DNA of 64,000 nt from a virus. The notes under the pieces were generated by a model. It had not been told where the DNA came from, did not search any database, and saw nothing but the letters and a program-made list of their open reading frames with translations. The stretch lies in the IMG/VR virus record IMGVR_UViG_3300021085_000009, positions 1 through 64,000 of that record; one strand, 5' to 3'. A program made the translations under genes and the position numbers. Position 1 is the stretch's first letter; every line of letters starts with the position of its first letter. Below, piece by piece: positions 48,186 to 58,700 of the stretch.

Positions 48186-49898
48186 TTAATTAGAGCCGGC
48201 GATTTCTGAAAAATCGACGCCTGTTCTAGTTGCTATAAAGTTCAAGGTAATGAAGTTAATAGATCTTGATGGCTTGATAAAGATATCAGCTACAAAACTA
48301 TTAGAATCAATTACTTGTCCTGTATTATTTGTTTCGTCACAGATTACTTTAAAGTCTGTAACTCCTCTTCGGCCTTTTACATCCCTTAAGAATGGCTCAA
48401 CTAAATTCCTAAATTGTGCTCTAGTGAATTCATCATTGAACTCAAAGAGTTGTCCCTTAGCAGCTGTAGAAATTGCTTTCTCCAATACGATGAATAAACG
48501 TCTAACGTTAATTCTGTCGAATGCTGAAGGTTTAGGTGATAAAGTTTTATCTCCGAATAAAATAGTTCCTTCTCCAGGGAAAGATACGAGTGGGTTGACC
48601 TTAGCCTTATACAACTCATCTCTTTGTGCTAGATTAGGGTTAAATGCTAATTTGGTAACACCTAGTAGTTGACCTCTAGTCGAACCAGCTGGTGAGAACC
48701 AAGCATCTGCTGCTAAATCAGTACCAGCACATAGTCCAGCAATGTGACCTGCGCCACCGATCCAACGATACTTATCATTGTACTTATCGTACACATATAA
48801 AGCACCTGAATCTGCTGATCCGTATGAACTCTTAGTTACTGTTGTGGCCCATGTAGTTACATTAGTTAATGCAGTACCTGGTGCAATACCTGCTGTTTCA
48901 GAAACAGGAGGTGAAACAAAAGCCATACAGTCTTTCCTTTTTAAAGCCATATCGATTAGTTTATTAGCAATTACTGCTCCACTAGCATCTGGATAAGCAA
49001 ATAGTAAATTAACATCTACTGTTTCTCCGTCTGCTAAAAGATCGTATGCTGTCGATATTTCACCAACTGTTGGTGCGTTATCGTCAGATCCACCTGCTAA
49101 TGGTCTACTTTGTACTACTGCACCTACTACGTATGCTGCTGTTGAAGCAATAGGTGCTCCAATGTTTGAGCTTGCAATAGTTGGATGCGCTAACCACCAA
49201 ACGTAGCTTGATCTGTTATTAATAACATCTACGTAATAGTTAGTTGTGCCGTCGTCTGCTTTAGCGTCTGATCCCACACTTACGAATGGGAAAGTTTCTA
49301 AAACTGTGTTTGGTGTTCCGCTCCATAAGCCTGTTGTATCAATTACAGCAACATGGACTTCGTCCAATGCAGTAGTTTTACCTAGCACGTCTGCCGCGTA
49401 ATTTGATGTTCCAGGTGCTGAATCGAAGCTACCTCTATAATCCCAGGTTGCAAATCCTAATGGTCCACAAAGTTCAACCTTAAGGCTGTTACCTAGTGTG
49501 CCAGGGTATTTTGCAGCCCAGCCTCCCATAGTGTTAGTGTTACCTGCAGCAGGTGCACCATCGCTATGGTTAGTTTCATAATCAGTACTATTTTTAATTA
49601 GTACTCCTGATGTACCAGAAGTCGCGTTATCGTGACCGCTGATTGCTCTAACAACCTTTAATGATCTGCCGTATTTTAAAAATCCAGCAGCAGTTAAAAA
49701 GTAGTTAGCGGTATTGACGTCTGTAGGTTGACCAAATATTTCAGCTAGATTCTTTTCTGAACCTACCGTAATTACTTCGTCAACTGGACCCCAATTAAAT
49801 GACCCTGCGAATCCACCAATACTGGTTGATACGGCAGGAACAACGCCCGTTGCGTCAATTTCTTTGACCTGGACGCCTGGTGATACTTGAAATGCCAT
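48186..49898 (-). CDS. 18: Tail sheath protein gp18
   Basis: A 570-residue protein: AFQVSPGVQVKEIDATGVVP at the start and RTGVDFSEIAGS at the end, with FGDKTLSPKPSAFDRINVRR and NFITLNFIATR as sheath-family signatures. It contracts to drive the tube through the host envelope. Late promoter 66 bases upstream. Confidence 0.97.
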   Translation of the reverse strand: MAFQVSPGVQVKEIDATGVVPAVSTSIGGFAGSFNWGPVDEVITVGSEKNLAEIFGQPTDVNTANYFLTAAGFLKYGRSLKVVRAISGHDNATSGTSGVLIKNSTDYETNHSDGAPAAGNTNTMGGWAAKYPGTLGNSLKVELCGPLGFATWDYRGSFDSAPGTSNYAADVLGKTTALDEVHVAVIDTTGLWSGTPNTVLETFPFVSVGSDAKADDGTTNYYVDVINNRSSYVWWLAHPTIASSNIGAPIASTAAYVVGAVVQSRPLAGGSDDNAPTVGEISTAYDLLADGETVDVNLLFAYPDASGAVIANKLIDMALKRKDCMAFVSPPVSETAGIAPGTALTNVTTWATTVTKSSYGSADSGALYVYDKYNDKYRWIGGAGHIAGLCAGTDLAADAWFSPAGSTRGQLLGVTKLAFNPNLAQRDELYKAKVNPLVSFPGEGTILFGDKTLSPKPSAFDRINVRRLFIVLEKAISTAAKGQLFEFNDEFTRAQFRNLVEPFLRDVKGRRGVTDFKVICDETNNTGQVIDSNSFVADIFIKPSRSINFITLNFIATRTGVDFSEIAGSN

Positions 49899-49963
49899 CG
49901 CTTTATCCTCTTAATTTGAGTTAGTTAATATGTTCTCATAATACGGTTATATTCAATCATAGT

Positions 49964-49971
49964 TATTTATA
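49964..49971 (-). promoter_or_regulatory. Late promoter (TATAAATA) for gp18
   Basis: The minus strand reads TATAAATAA in the gap between terminase and sheath genes, about 66 bases before the sheath start. Confidence 0.7.
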
Positions 49972-49983
49972 TGTTTTAACATT

Positions 49984-51588
49984 CTAATAAAGCCCTTGGT
50001 GTTTGTTTACTTCCATCCAAACATTGCCCTCGCTATCAACTTCCTTAGTGTTATTTTCATCGCTACTAAATACACCGAATGGTAGCATATCATCTTGTAT
50101 AGCCTGAAGTTGTTCTTTATATAGAAGTGTTTTCATATCTATATCCGTTATACCATGGAATATATCAGTAGTAGTAAACCAAGAAAACAATACTAAATTC
50201 ATCATTAAATCGTCATGGTTATTACCCGAAGCTTCCCATGATGATCCTCTATTTACAAATGTACTCATTTCAATAATAGTATTAGCATCGATGACATGAA
50301 GTTTTTTCTCCATAATTAAATCTTTTACTGCTGAGCAACCAATTCGTTTTAATCGTTTAGTCATTGTAGCACCAAGTGCATTACGCTTTACCATCGACTC
50401 AACAAACATATTCTCATATTCTAAATCATAATATAAACCATTACAAACTACTGCACCTTGGTCATTACTTTCAATAATAGTATATGCTTCGTTATAATGA
50501 TTAGCCCATTTATATATAAGATCAGGAAATAGTATTGGCGATATGTTATTATCTCTAAATACACACACTTGTTTAAATGGATCCACTGATACATCTATAA
50601 TTGTAAACGTAGAATAGTCTAATCCTCTGCCCTTAGCAACATCGACTGTCATTATATACTGATGATTTTCTACTGGATTTTCATATACGAATATATTTTC
50701 AGTAAATGATATTGGATCTAAAGCCTTTTGTGCTAATAACTCATTAGCTGGAATAAGAGTGTTTCCTCGTCCATGAAATGAATTACCAAACTCTTGATCA
50801 AACTGAAGCGATGAAGTATTGGCAATAGTCTGTTCTTTCCACTCTTCGTCCCTTCCTGGTACATCCCACCAATCAACTCTAAAAGGTTTAAATTCATTTG
50901 TATTGGTTGCTGCACCTTCCCATAGCTTATGATACACATTACCTACGCCATTTGCAGTAGATGTTATAATAATTTTAGTATCTTTACCTGATGATACTAC
51001 TGGATATGTAGATGTATAAAACTGTGCGTCGTTTTCTACAAAAGCAAACTCATCTAAAAACAATAGGTTAATAGAAAGACCACGAATAGAAGAACCAGAG
51101 GTTGCTGCAGCAATAATTTTAGAGTTATTGCTAAATTCAATTGATCCTTTATTTAAAGCCTTACAGCCAGGTTGTAAAAAGAAGGGTAAATTTTCTAAAG
51201 CTAAAGTAATACGTGCTAACATCTCTCTAGCAACTGCACCTTTGTTGGCTAATATAGCAATAGTTTTTTCTGGGTGAAAACACGCAAACCAAAGTAAAAA
51301 TATAACTGATGATATAGATTTACCACTTTGTCGACATGCTAAAACAATAGAGAATCGGTTTTTATGAAAGTGATCGAACATATCTTCTTGATACGGCCAT
51401 AAGTCAAATGATACTAAACCTTTATCAAGTGATATAACCTTAGCATATGTTTTTGCAAAGTACGCTGGATCCTGCATGCATTTTTTATACTCACGAATTT
51501 CGTCAATACTAAACTCTGACTCGACTCCATCTCGCTTTACATTAGGATTACCTAAATAACCGAATTCGTTATTCTTTATTTGGCTCAT
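49984..51588 (-). CDS. 17: Terminase large subunit gp17
   Basis: A 534-residue packaging motor. ATPase: Walker A ACRQSGKS (84-91), Walker B LLFLDEFAFV. Nuclease: TVDVAKGRGLDYS (metal Asp) and ESNDQGA, then NNHDDLMMNLVLF. It cuts concatemers and pumps DNA into the prohead through gp20. Overlaps gp16 by 20 bases. Confidence 0.97.
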   Translation of the reverse strand: MSQIKNNEFGYLGNPNVKRDGVESEFSIDEIREYKKCMQDPAYFAKTYAKVISLDKGLVSFDLWPYQEDMFDHFHKNRFSIVLACRQSGKSISSVIFLLWFACFHPEKTIAILANKGAVAREMLARITLALENLPFFLQPGCKALNKGSIEFSNNSKIIAAATSGSSIRGLSINLLFLDEFAFVENDAQFYTSTYPVVSSGKDTKIIITSTANGVGNVYHKLWEGAATNTNEFKPFRVDWWDVPGRDEEWKEQTIANTSSLQFDQEFGNSFHGRGNTLIPANELLAQKALDPISFTENIFVYENPVENHQYIMTVDVAKGRGLDYSTFTIIDVSVDPFKQVCVFRDNNISPILFPDLIYKWANHYNEAYTIIESNDQGAVVCNGLYYDLEYENMFVESMVKRNALGATMTKRLKRIGCSAVKDLIMEKKLHVIDANTIIEMSTFVNRGSSWEASGNNHDDLMMNLVLFSWFTTTDIFHGITDIDMKTLLYKEQLQAIQDDMLPFGVFSSDENNTKEVDSEGNVWMEVNKHQGLY

Positions 51589-51991
51589 TTATAATTTTAC
51601 TTTCATCTTGTTTTAATAATAATCTTTGTAAATCAGAACTACTTCCAACAAATAAATTATTGTTTGTCACTTCACGGGATGGTCCTTTTTTATCGACCAA
51701 ATCCTTTTTACTTTTCTGTAGTACCATTAGTTTATCAGTAGTGTCACCGATATCTTTAATAGCCTTAGATAATACCTCAAATGCTCTAGGATGTTCAGAT
51801 TCTTGAGCTAATTGCGCAAGTGAATCCAGAGATAGCATCCCTGTATTAATTAAATCTTTATAAGTTTTTCTGGAAAATTCGTAATCGTCTTTAATATCTT
51901 TAATATCAATTTGATCTTTTACTGGCAATTTACTCTCAGATTTTTGAGGTAAATTTTTTGCCAAACTATCCATCATTTTATCTTTCTTCAT
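51569..51991 (-). CDS. 16: Terminase small subunit gp16
   Basis: A 140-residue helical protein with YEFSRKTYKDLINTGMLSLD and LAQESEHPRAFEVLSKAIKD, matching the gp16 pattern, followed by coiled-coil residues. It helps gp17 recognise and start on phage DNA. Possible weak late box (CATAAATA, 52004-51997) just upstream. Confidence 0.85.
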   Translation of the reverse strand: MKKDKMMDSLAKNLPQKSESKLPVKDQIDIKDIKDDYEFSRKTYKDLINTGMLSLDSLAQLAQESEHPRAFEVLSKAIKDIGDTTDKLMVLQKSKKDLVDKKGPSREVTNNNLFVGSSSDLQRLLLKQDESKIINEPNKE

Positions 51992-51999
51992 AATAGTAT

Positions 52000-52971
52000 T
52001 TATGTATAACTAGAAATAGTAGCAGTTACGTTAGCAGCAGATCCAGTAATAGTCTCATCCTCAAAAAAGTATCCAGTTGTCGTGTCAACTGTAATTGTAG
52101 AACCACTTATAGCGGTTATTTCAGCAGTAGATGCTGATGATGTTCCTGTAATAGTTTCTCCTACAAGGAACGTATCTGATATATCATCTAATGATAATAC
52201 AAAACTATTTGGAACATTTAAATAATCATACGTTGTTGTTATAGTATAATTATCTGATTCACTTGCAGTTTTAGGATTTACTGCTAAGTTAATTCCTTCT
52301 AAAAATTGCCCTGTGTTATTTTTGTCAAAAAAGTCTATATCAATTTCTTTAATAACTGACTGATTCTGTGTTGGTCCAAAGAATCTCATTTTCATTGTAA
52401 AGTCTAAGGTATATGTTAATACCCTACGACTAGCAAAATCACCTTCGTATTCGTCATTTATAGCAACACTAGTTAACGTAACAGGCACATCTTCTTTATA
52501 AGTAGTCCAACCATCAATAGGTTTAATTGTAACTGTGTACTCTGGCTGAAAGTACGGAAGTATTTGTTCTATAATTTGTAAACCATCATCTTGGTTTTTA
52601 GCCATAATGTTTAACTGCATTCCAATAGAATATGTGGTCTGTTGTTTAACTGTTTTCTTTCTAGTAGAATCACTACCATGGGCTTCGGTAATCTGTGCTC
52701 TTTTATTTAATTTTGATGTTAGATCTTGCTCAAGGCCTGTTATTTCAAACGACATCCTAGGAAGTTTAATTGCAAAAGAAGCATCGTTCATAGTATCAGC
52801 ATCTAACCTAGCCAAAAACTTTTGTTTAGGTCCGTACGCTAATGGAACTTTAACTTGATTAATAACAGTACCATCACTTTTCTTTCTAACAATACCTATA
52901 TTATTAAATATAGTTCCGAATACTGCTACTGATTTTCGCAATGTAGCATGATAGAAATGATCTCCAAACAT
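52000..52971 (-). CDS. 15: Tail sheath stabiliser/completion protein gp15
   Basis: A 323-residue protein: FGDHFYHATLRKSVAVFG, GTIFNNIGIVRKKSDG, PLAYGPKQKFLARL are the gp15 hallmarks. It caps the tail so that head and tail join. The C-terminal about 70 residues contain VGETITGTSSASTAEITAI-type beta repeats also present in gp13. Confidence 0.9.
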   Translation of the reverse strand: MFGDHFYHATLRKSVAVFGTIFNNIGIVRKKSDGTVINQVKVPLAYGPKQKFLARLDADTMNDASFAIKLPRMSFEITGLEQDLTSKLNKRAQITEAHGSDSTRKKTVKQQTTYSIGMQLNIMAKNQDDGLQIIEQILPYFQPEYTVTIKPIDGWTTYKEDVPVTLTSVAINDEYEGDFASRRVLTYTLDFTMKMRFFGPTQNQSVIKEIDIDFFDKNNTGQFLEGINLAVNPKTASESDNYTITTTYDYLNVPNSFVLSLDDISDTFLVGETITGTSSASTAEITAISGSTITVDTTTGYFFEDETITGSAANVTATISSYT

Positions 52972-53912
52972 TAATAAGTCTCCGATGGATCGCCGAATGG
53001 ATTAGATTCGGTAAAGTCTATAAAATTATCACCTTCAATTTCAAATTGTACATTTTCTGCTTGACCATCTGATGCAAATGTATTAGCATCATCCTTATCG
53101 CCTATAGTAACAATGTCAGTTATATAGCATGTGTTACTACTAGTTTCTCCAACCAAACCTAATGTAGGAGATACCAAGAAGTTCTTTCCTTGACCTTCTG
53201 AACCAGTTACACCGATATTACTTACGCTAATATCAGCAGCAATATCTGAAGTTTTAACAATAGTTTGTATTTCACCACTTACTGTTACAGTAGGACCAGT
53301 TGATATTATCTGTGATATGGTTTCTCCAATTTCAAAATGATTACCACCTGTTAAGGAAACTGTCATCGTTTGTAGATATGAATTCCTAGCTTGAACTGTG
53401 TCAATGGCAACAACATCTGTTTCAAAATCATCATCACTATATTCGTATAGGCTACATTGTAGTTTATAAACTGGTAAATTTGATAATTGATAGAAAGGTT
53501 GTTCATGTTCGACAAACATAATTTCAAAGAACTTGTTTGTCATTGGTAAGAATAAAAGATCACCAGATTCTGGTGTAGGATTAACATTGTTTGTTTGATA
53601 AAAACCGATAAGTTTTTCCCACTGCCTTTTAGAGATAATAAAATTAGCTTCGTCTCTAATTTCTAATCCAAATTTAGAATATAAATCCCCTGAACCTTCA
53701 AACCCTTCTGCATTTTCAATATAAGCTTCAATCATATACGCATCATCAAATTTTGATGCACTATCTTCGCCTAATATATCATCTCTATTAAGCATTGTTC
53801 TAGGCAAGTAATAGACATCCTGACCATATATCTTAAGAGACTCTATGATCAAGTCTTCGTATAAATTCTGCTCAGTTTTTACAGCCTGAGAAAAGTAAAC
53901 GCTTCTTGGCAT
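52971..53912 (-). CDS. 14: Neck protein gp14
   Basis: A 313-residue protein: VYFSQAVKTEQNLYEDLIIE, KIYGQDVYYLPR, and SKRQWEKLIGFYQ match gp14. It forms the connector with gp13. A beta-rich insert (about 185-270) includes FEIGETISQI and FLVSPTLGLVGETSS. One base overlaps with gp15. Confidence 0.9.
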   Translation of the reverse strand: MPRSVYFSQAVKTEQNLYEDLIIESLKIYGQDVYYLPRTMLNRDDILGEDSASKFDDAYMIEAYIENAEGFEGSGDLYSKFGLEIRDEANFIISKRQWEKLIGFYQTNNVNPTPESGDLLFLPMTNKFFEIMFVEHEQPFYQLSNLPVYKLQCSLYEYSDDDFETDVVAIDTVQARNSYLQTMTVSLTGGNHFEIGETISQIISTGPTVTVSGEIQTIVKTSDIAADISVSNIGVTGSEGQGKNFLVSPTLGLVGETSSNTCYITDIVTIGDKDDANTFASDGQAENVQFEIEGDNFIDFTESNPFGDPSETY

Positions 53913-53916
53913 TTAT

Positions 53917-54882
53917 TTATCCTGTCATAAAGTCGATTGGATCTTCCCAGACCAAGCGAGCTTCTTCTGTTAATTCTTTTATTTCTTCTTTGGCGTCTTC
54001 TAAGATTTGTCGTCCGTTAAATGTAACGCCACCTGGCATTACCATTCCCTCAAACTTTGATAGGTTAATACCCCATTGCATTTTAATTAATGCTGTGGCA
54101 TATCGTTTAAGAAAGTAATCGTTATATACATCAGTGTATGCGTCTGGATCTAAAACTCTTTGGCATTCTACTATAATGTATGAACCAATAACAACTTCAG
54201 TTTTCCAATTCATATCTATTCTTAGATTGTTTCTATGGACATTAAAATCTATATGTTTATCGTCTGTATCAACTATTAAATCTAATAGCGATAACCAAGA
54301 TTGTGTCATATAGTATTCTGATAAGTTCCCCATAAATCCTAATGAATATATATCATTTAAATGTAATTGGTAATCAATACTAAACATGTCAGTAGTGTGA
54401 TTCTCATTAAATGGAAATACTCTTGTTACTTGTTTAACCAAGTCTGGAGTAGGAAGATAGCCATTTTCTATATCTCCTAAAGTAATAGAAGATATGGTTC
54501 CGGTTGTACTAGAAGTACCTCCAGTTACTACTTCATTAGCCTGAAAAGGCAAATTAGGATTACCTAGTGAATCATATACTAAGTTTGAACCTGCAGTAGT
54601 GTTATGAACTATAGCCGTAGCTCCAGATGTTCCACCAGTAATGGTTTCACCTACCGTAAAATTATCAGCAACAGATGCTGATAAAGCTAAGGTGCTTCCA
54701 GTTACTTCATGCTTTAAAAAGACCTTTTCAATGGCATCTGCATGAAATGTATTGTAAAATTGAAAAGCTTCATCGATTCTATCTTCGATTTGGTCTTCAT
54801 CTACATTGATTTCAATTACAGGTGCACCTAATGATCTTAAACAATAATCAATTAATGTTGTTCTTGAGTTAGGTTTTGCCAT
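53917..54882 (-). CDS. 13: Neck protein gp13
   Basis: A 321-residue protein: LIDYCLRSLGAPVIEINVDE, RIDEAFQFYNTFHADAIEKV, and the C-terminal EEIKELTEEARLVWEDPID match gp13. A repeat-rich insert (residues about 65-135) with NFTVGETITGGTSGATAIV and FQANEVVTGGTSSTTGTI is the same type as in gp15. It forms the head-tail connector after packaging. Confidence 0.9.
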   Translation of the reverse strand: MAKPNSRTTLIDYCLRSLGAPVIEINVDEDQIEDRIDEAFQFYNTFHADAIEKVFLKHEVTGSTLALSASVADNFTVGETITGGTSGATAIVHNTTAGSNLVYDSLGNPNLPFQANEVVTGGTSSTTGTISSITLGDIENGYLPTPDLVKQVTRVFPFNENHTTDMFSIDYQLHLNDIYSLGFMGNLSEYYMTQSWLSLLDLIVDTDDKHIDFNVHRNNLRIDMNWKTEVVIGSYIIVECQRVLDPDAYTDVYNDYFLKRYATALIKMQWGINLSKFEGMVMPGGVTFNGRQILEDAKEEIKELTEEARLVWEDPIDFMTG

Positions 54883-54896
54883 TTTTTGGTCCTCTA

Positions 54897-55178
54897 TTAA
54901 CTAATAACGCCTAGCGCCATTTTGTGTTCTACTCCAGCCATAACTTCGCCGACTCTAACTAAAGTCGCTGCATCGTCATAATTGCCTTCTGAATCAAAAC
55001 AAACGTTAACCATACGAGTGTGAACTTTATCGGGTGTATATTGATCGTCAGTAAATGTTACTTCAACATCTGTAACATCAATTGTAGTTTCAATTGTTTC
55101 ACCTTCGTTATCCGGATCAGGATGACTGTCAACTCTGGTTCCAGTATATGCTTCTGCTATGTTATATGTAATTGCCAT
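54897..55178 (-). CDS. Small structural-type protein
   Basis: A 93-residue protein starting MAITYNIAEAYTGTRVD, rich in Asp and Thr, beta-strand pattern. Shares the MAITY start with the next gene upstream and probably folds alike. Position between neck and fibre genes suggests a virion or fibre-associated protein. No family recognised. Confidence 0.55.
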   Translation of the reverse strand: MAITYNIAEAYTGTRVDSHPDPDNEGETIETTIDVTDVEVTFTDDQYTPDKVHTRMVNVCFDSEGNYDDAATLVRVGEVMAGVEHKMALGVIS

Positions 55179-55179
55179 T

Positions 55180-55509
55180 TTATTCTCCTGCCCATGGAAG
55201 ATCTGGTTCTGCTACCGGTGATACAAGAGCGTCGATTTGTTTTTGAATTACACCATTAACGTGTACTTCATAATCATCTACAACAACAGCTTGAATCCAA
55301 CCTAGTACATCAGCTTCGGTTAAGTCAGCAAATGGTACAAATGGATCTGCATCTACCGAAGTAAATGGAGTAGCTCCACTAAAGGATCCTACGTTTCCAT
55401 CATCGTCGGTACCAGTTTTTTTCCAATAAGTTTGAATTACGGCATCAGCATTATCGCCTTCTGCCTTAGTTTTTAGGGAACTTACTTCCCAAGTATATGT
55501 GATTGCCAT
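55180..55509 (-). CDS. Small structural-type protein
   Basis: A 109-residue protein starting MAITYTWEVSSLKTKAEGDN, beta-rich, with a strand-turn pattern and VHVNGVIQKQIDAL near the end. From memory, proteins with this MAITYTW start occur near neck and fibre genes in marine phages. Function unknown. Confidence 0.55.
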   Translation of the reverse strand: MAITYTWEVSSLKTKAEGDNADAVIQTYWKKTGTDDDGNVGSFSGATPFTSVDADPFVPFADLTEADVLGWIQAVVVDDYEVHVNGVIQKQIDALVSPVAEPDLPWAGE

Positions 55510-55554
55510 TTTATTCTCCTAATAAATTGTGCATGAGGTTAATTCCTCTATATC

Positions 55555-55562
55555 TATTTATA
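55555..55562 (-). promoter_or_regulatory. Late promoter (TATAAATA)
   Basis: The minus strand reads TATAAATAG, about 46 bases before the start of the upstream MAITY gene. A short hairpin (GAGG, 6 bases, CCTC, 55549-55536) lies at the expected transcript start. Confidence 0.65.
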
Positions 55563-55574
55563 ATAGTTTTTTAC

Positions 55575-55757
55575 TTAACTTGTAAATAATACAGCATGCG
55601 CATCTTGTACCAGCTGTAACTTATCACTAACATCTGCTCCTGCAACTAAGATGTCCTGCGAATTATCACTATAATCTATTTGCATGGTAGCAGGTGCTTC
55701 AGTTGGCACTGTTCTATCAGGATGCCATGCTATATGTGTTACTGTTTTACTTGACAT
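55575..55757 (-). CDS. Small hypothetical protein after the tail fibre
   Basis: A 60-residue protein (MSSKTVTHIAWHPDRTVPTE). It overlaps the fibre stop codon by 11 bases, so it is translationally coupled. Perhaps a fibre assembly factor, but no family is recognised and the call rests on position. Confidence 0.5.
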   Translation of the reverse strand: MSSKTVTHIAWHPDRTVPTEAPATMQIDYSDNSQDILVAGADVSDKLQLVQDAHAVLFTS

Positions 55758-58700
55758 TTTTTATTTCCTTTATTTCTTGTTTCAAGTCTTTTACTTGTTG
55801 TGTTAATTCTTTTACTGCCTCTACTAGTAATGCAGTAGTATTTCCATACTTGACACCGTATTGATCAACGTCTTCTGCATAAGTTACCAACTCAGGTGCA
55901 ACTTCATTTACGTCTTGAGCGATAAAACCAATTTCCTTTGTTTTACTTTCATCGTCAATTCTGTTATAATACACACCTTCTAGCTTATTTACTTTTTCTA
56001 AAGCATTATCTATTTGAACGATGTTTTCTTTAACTCTTCTATCAGAATACGCAGTTATATTTCCAGTTGCGTAAAATGATCCGGTTAGATAAGCTCCGTA
56101 ACTTGATGAAGTAGTCGATTCGTTAAGGCCCAAGCAATTATTGCCAACATGGAAATAGTAGTACCACCCACCACCAGATTGTCTATACGCACCTCCATTA
56201 CCAGAGCCGTCAAACATGATTGCTGCATCACCACCATTATCAAATACAATACCGTCATAACCACCTCTACTACCAGAAGTACACCAAGAGCCATAAGAAG
56301 TTACAGTATTTGCTTTAAAGGTAGCGCTGTTCGCGTTACCAATTAAATTACCTGTTAACTTCATGTTGCCTATCACATGAAGTTTCTCACTAGGATCTAT
56401 AGACTGAAAACCTGGCCCGATTCCTACGTTATTATGATCAACAACAAAGCCATCGGTAGGTCTTGAAATACTTGCAGGTTCTCCATTATATCCTGTAGCA
56501 ATGTGTATTCTACCATTTGAGTTTGCGGCCCAAATGCGAAGTTCAGCATCTGCATCATCGTGTTGTCGTATACCAGTATGCCAAGAATCAACTGCCCCAA
56601 ATACAATAGAGCCTTCATAGTTGCCAGCATTCATATTAAGTTGACCAGCAATGGTTACATTATTCAATAAACTACTAGTAGGTGGATTTAAGTAGTAAGC
56701 CGTGTTTTCATTCATATACAAATGACCGTTTGTAGTCTTTTGTAAATCCCACGACCCCCAAGTATTATCTAAGAAACCATAATTAGTGCCATCACCATAT
56801 AATTGGAATCTAAATTGATCAGATCCATTTCTGACAAGTAAACCAGCAGTTCCACTAGCATGTGTTCTAATTTCTGTATTATTGGCATTGTTTCTTCTTA
56901 GAATATGAGATTCAGAATTATCTGCTCCAACTGCTATGTATCTACATCCTGAAATATAGTTATTATTCATAACTATCTGGCCATATAACCAGTTAGTTCC
57001 GTTTGAATATACACCACTTGGATGCCATGACGCACTTCCAGTTCCACCTACGTTACCATTTCCTTGATAACCATAAGCCTGCATTCTACCATGCGTTTTT
57101 AGTGTCTGTGTACCGACGCTATTAAAATCTGTTGTTGGGCTTTTAGTAAATACTGATGAGCTCGTACTTTGTGTTACGGCCCAATCTCCGGTATAATCAA
57201 TAGAACCAACATAAAAATCATCTGCTCCTGATACACTTGATACACGAACCGTTCCATAAGACCAGCTAGATGCAGGCTCTCCAATGACCATAACTCTTTT
57301 ATTTACTGAGCCATTATTTCTCCAGCCAAAGTAGATTGGTTTGTCCATATCACCAATAACTTTTACACCAACGTTATGCCACATCGTAGAACCTGTGTTG
57401 CCGTTACCACCTGAGTTCCAGTTATGTCCACCTACAATAATCTTAGTAGCATTTTTACCACTATATTCGTATACGTCAACTTCAAAGTATAACATATCGT
57501 AGTTAGCCAATGTACCTGGTAAATCAATAACAATCTGACCAGTAGTCGTACCACTTCCAGCCCATGCTGCGGCTGCTCCAGGAATTACTCTTTTAGGATG
57601 CGTTGTGTTTCCTAATCCTATGTTACCTTCAGGGCCTACATGAATAGTACCTCTCATAACAAGGGAATTATCATTGGTTGATAGATCCATATAATAGCCA
57701 GTATCATCTATGTCATAAAATGCGGCTGATCTCATATCAGCTAATGAGCACACTCTACCGCTCGAAGCTTCTAACCAAACTCTGGCATCACCATCAGCAG
57801 CAACGTACATTCCCCAATTACCAGTATTTAATCCACCGGTTATGTATCCCGCACTTGCACTTGCATATCCAACACCATACATATTACCCAATGCAGTAGA
57901 ACTAGGATTGTAAGCAGAGCCTATGGTATAAATTGGATTTGAGTTGGTGCCATTGGAACCAACGTTATTGTATGTGCCTTCTAAATGCCCACTGTGATGT
58001 GCTAATCGAGTAAGATTGGCATTGGCGGATAAGCGTAAATCACCGGTAAGAGTCATCTCACCACTACTCATGTTTTGAATCATGGTATTTACGCCACTAG
58101 CATTTCTAAAGATAGTTTCTGACGATGATTGTATATACCAGTTATTAGCATGGTATTGCATCTTGCCTGCAACTTCACCAGACCAAGTGCCAGAGTCCTG
58201 TCTCCAATCACCTATAGTCTTTAATGAATTTCCACCTTGTGCAGACGGGTTTAAGAAGTAGGCACTATTATTTCTATCATAAAATGCATCTGCGTCGACA
58301 CTACCCACTACTTTTAAAGCAGAGAAGAACACATTTTTATAATTATCACCAGAGTAACTACCCCATCTCTGCATTCCAGACCAAGCACCTGTACCTATTG
58401 TTTCTGATAGATACAGGGGAACACCACCGCCGTGATCGTGCTTATGGAATTTATGAGCCCAAGTATTATTGTTATAAGATGAGCCACCATATCTCATGAT
58501 GAGACCTACTGTACTAGAGTTAGCACCACCTGTGTTTTCAGCTCCAACCTTTACACTAATTGAATCAAGGAACGAAGTACTGGCAGGATTTAAATAATAG
58601 TTTGCATTGTTACTGTCATAGAATGTAGATGCATATACCGATCCTGCAGAGGATATATTTCCGTTATGTCCATCCAGCCACACTCTGCCTGTGCCATTAG

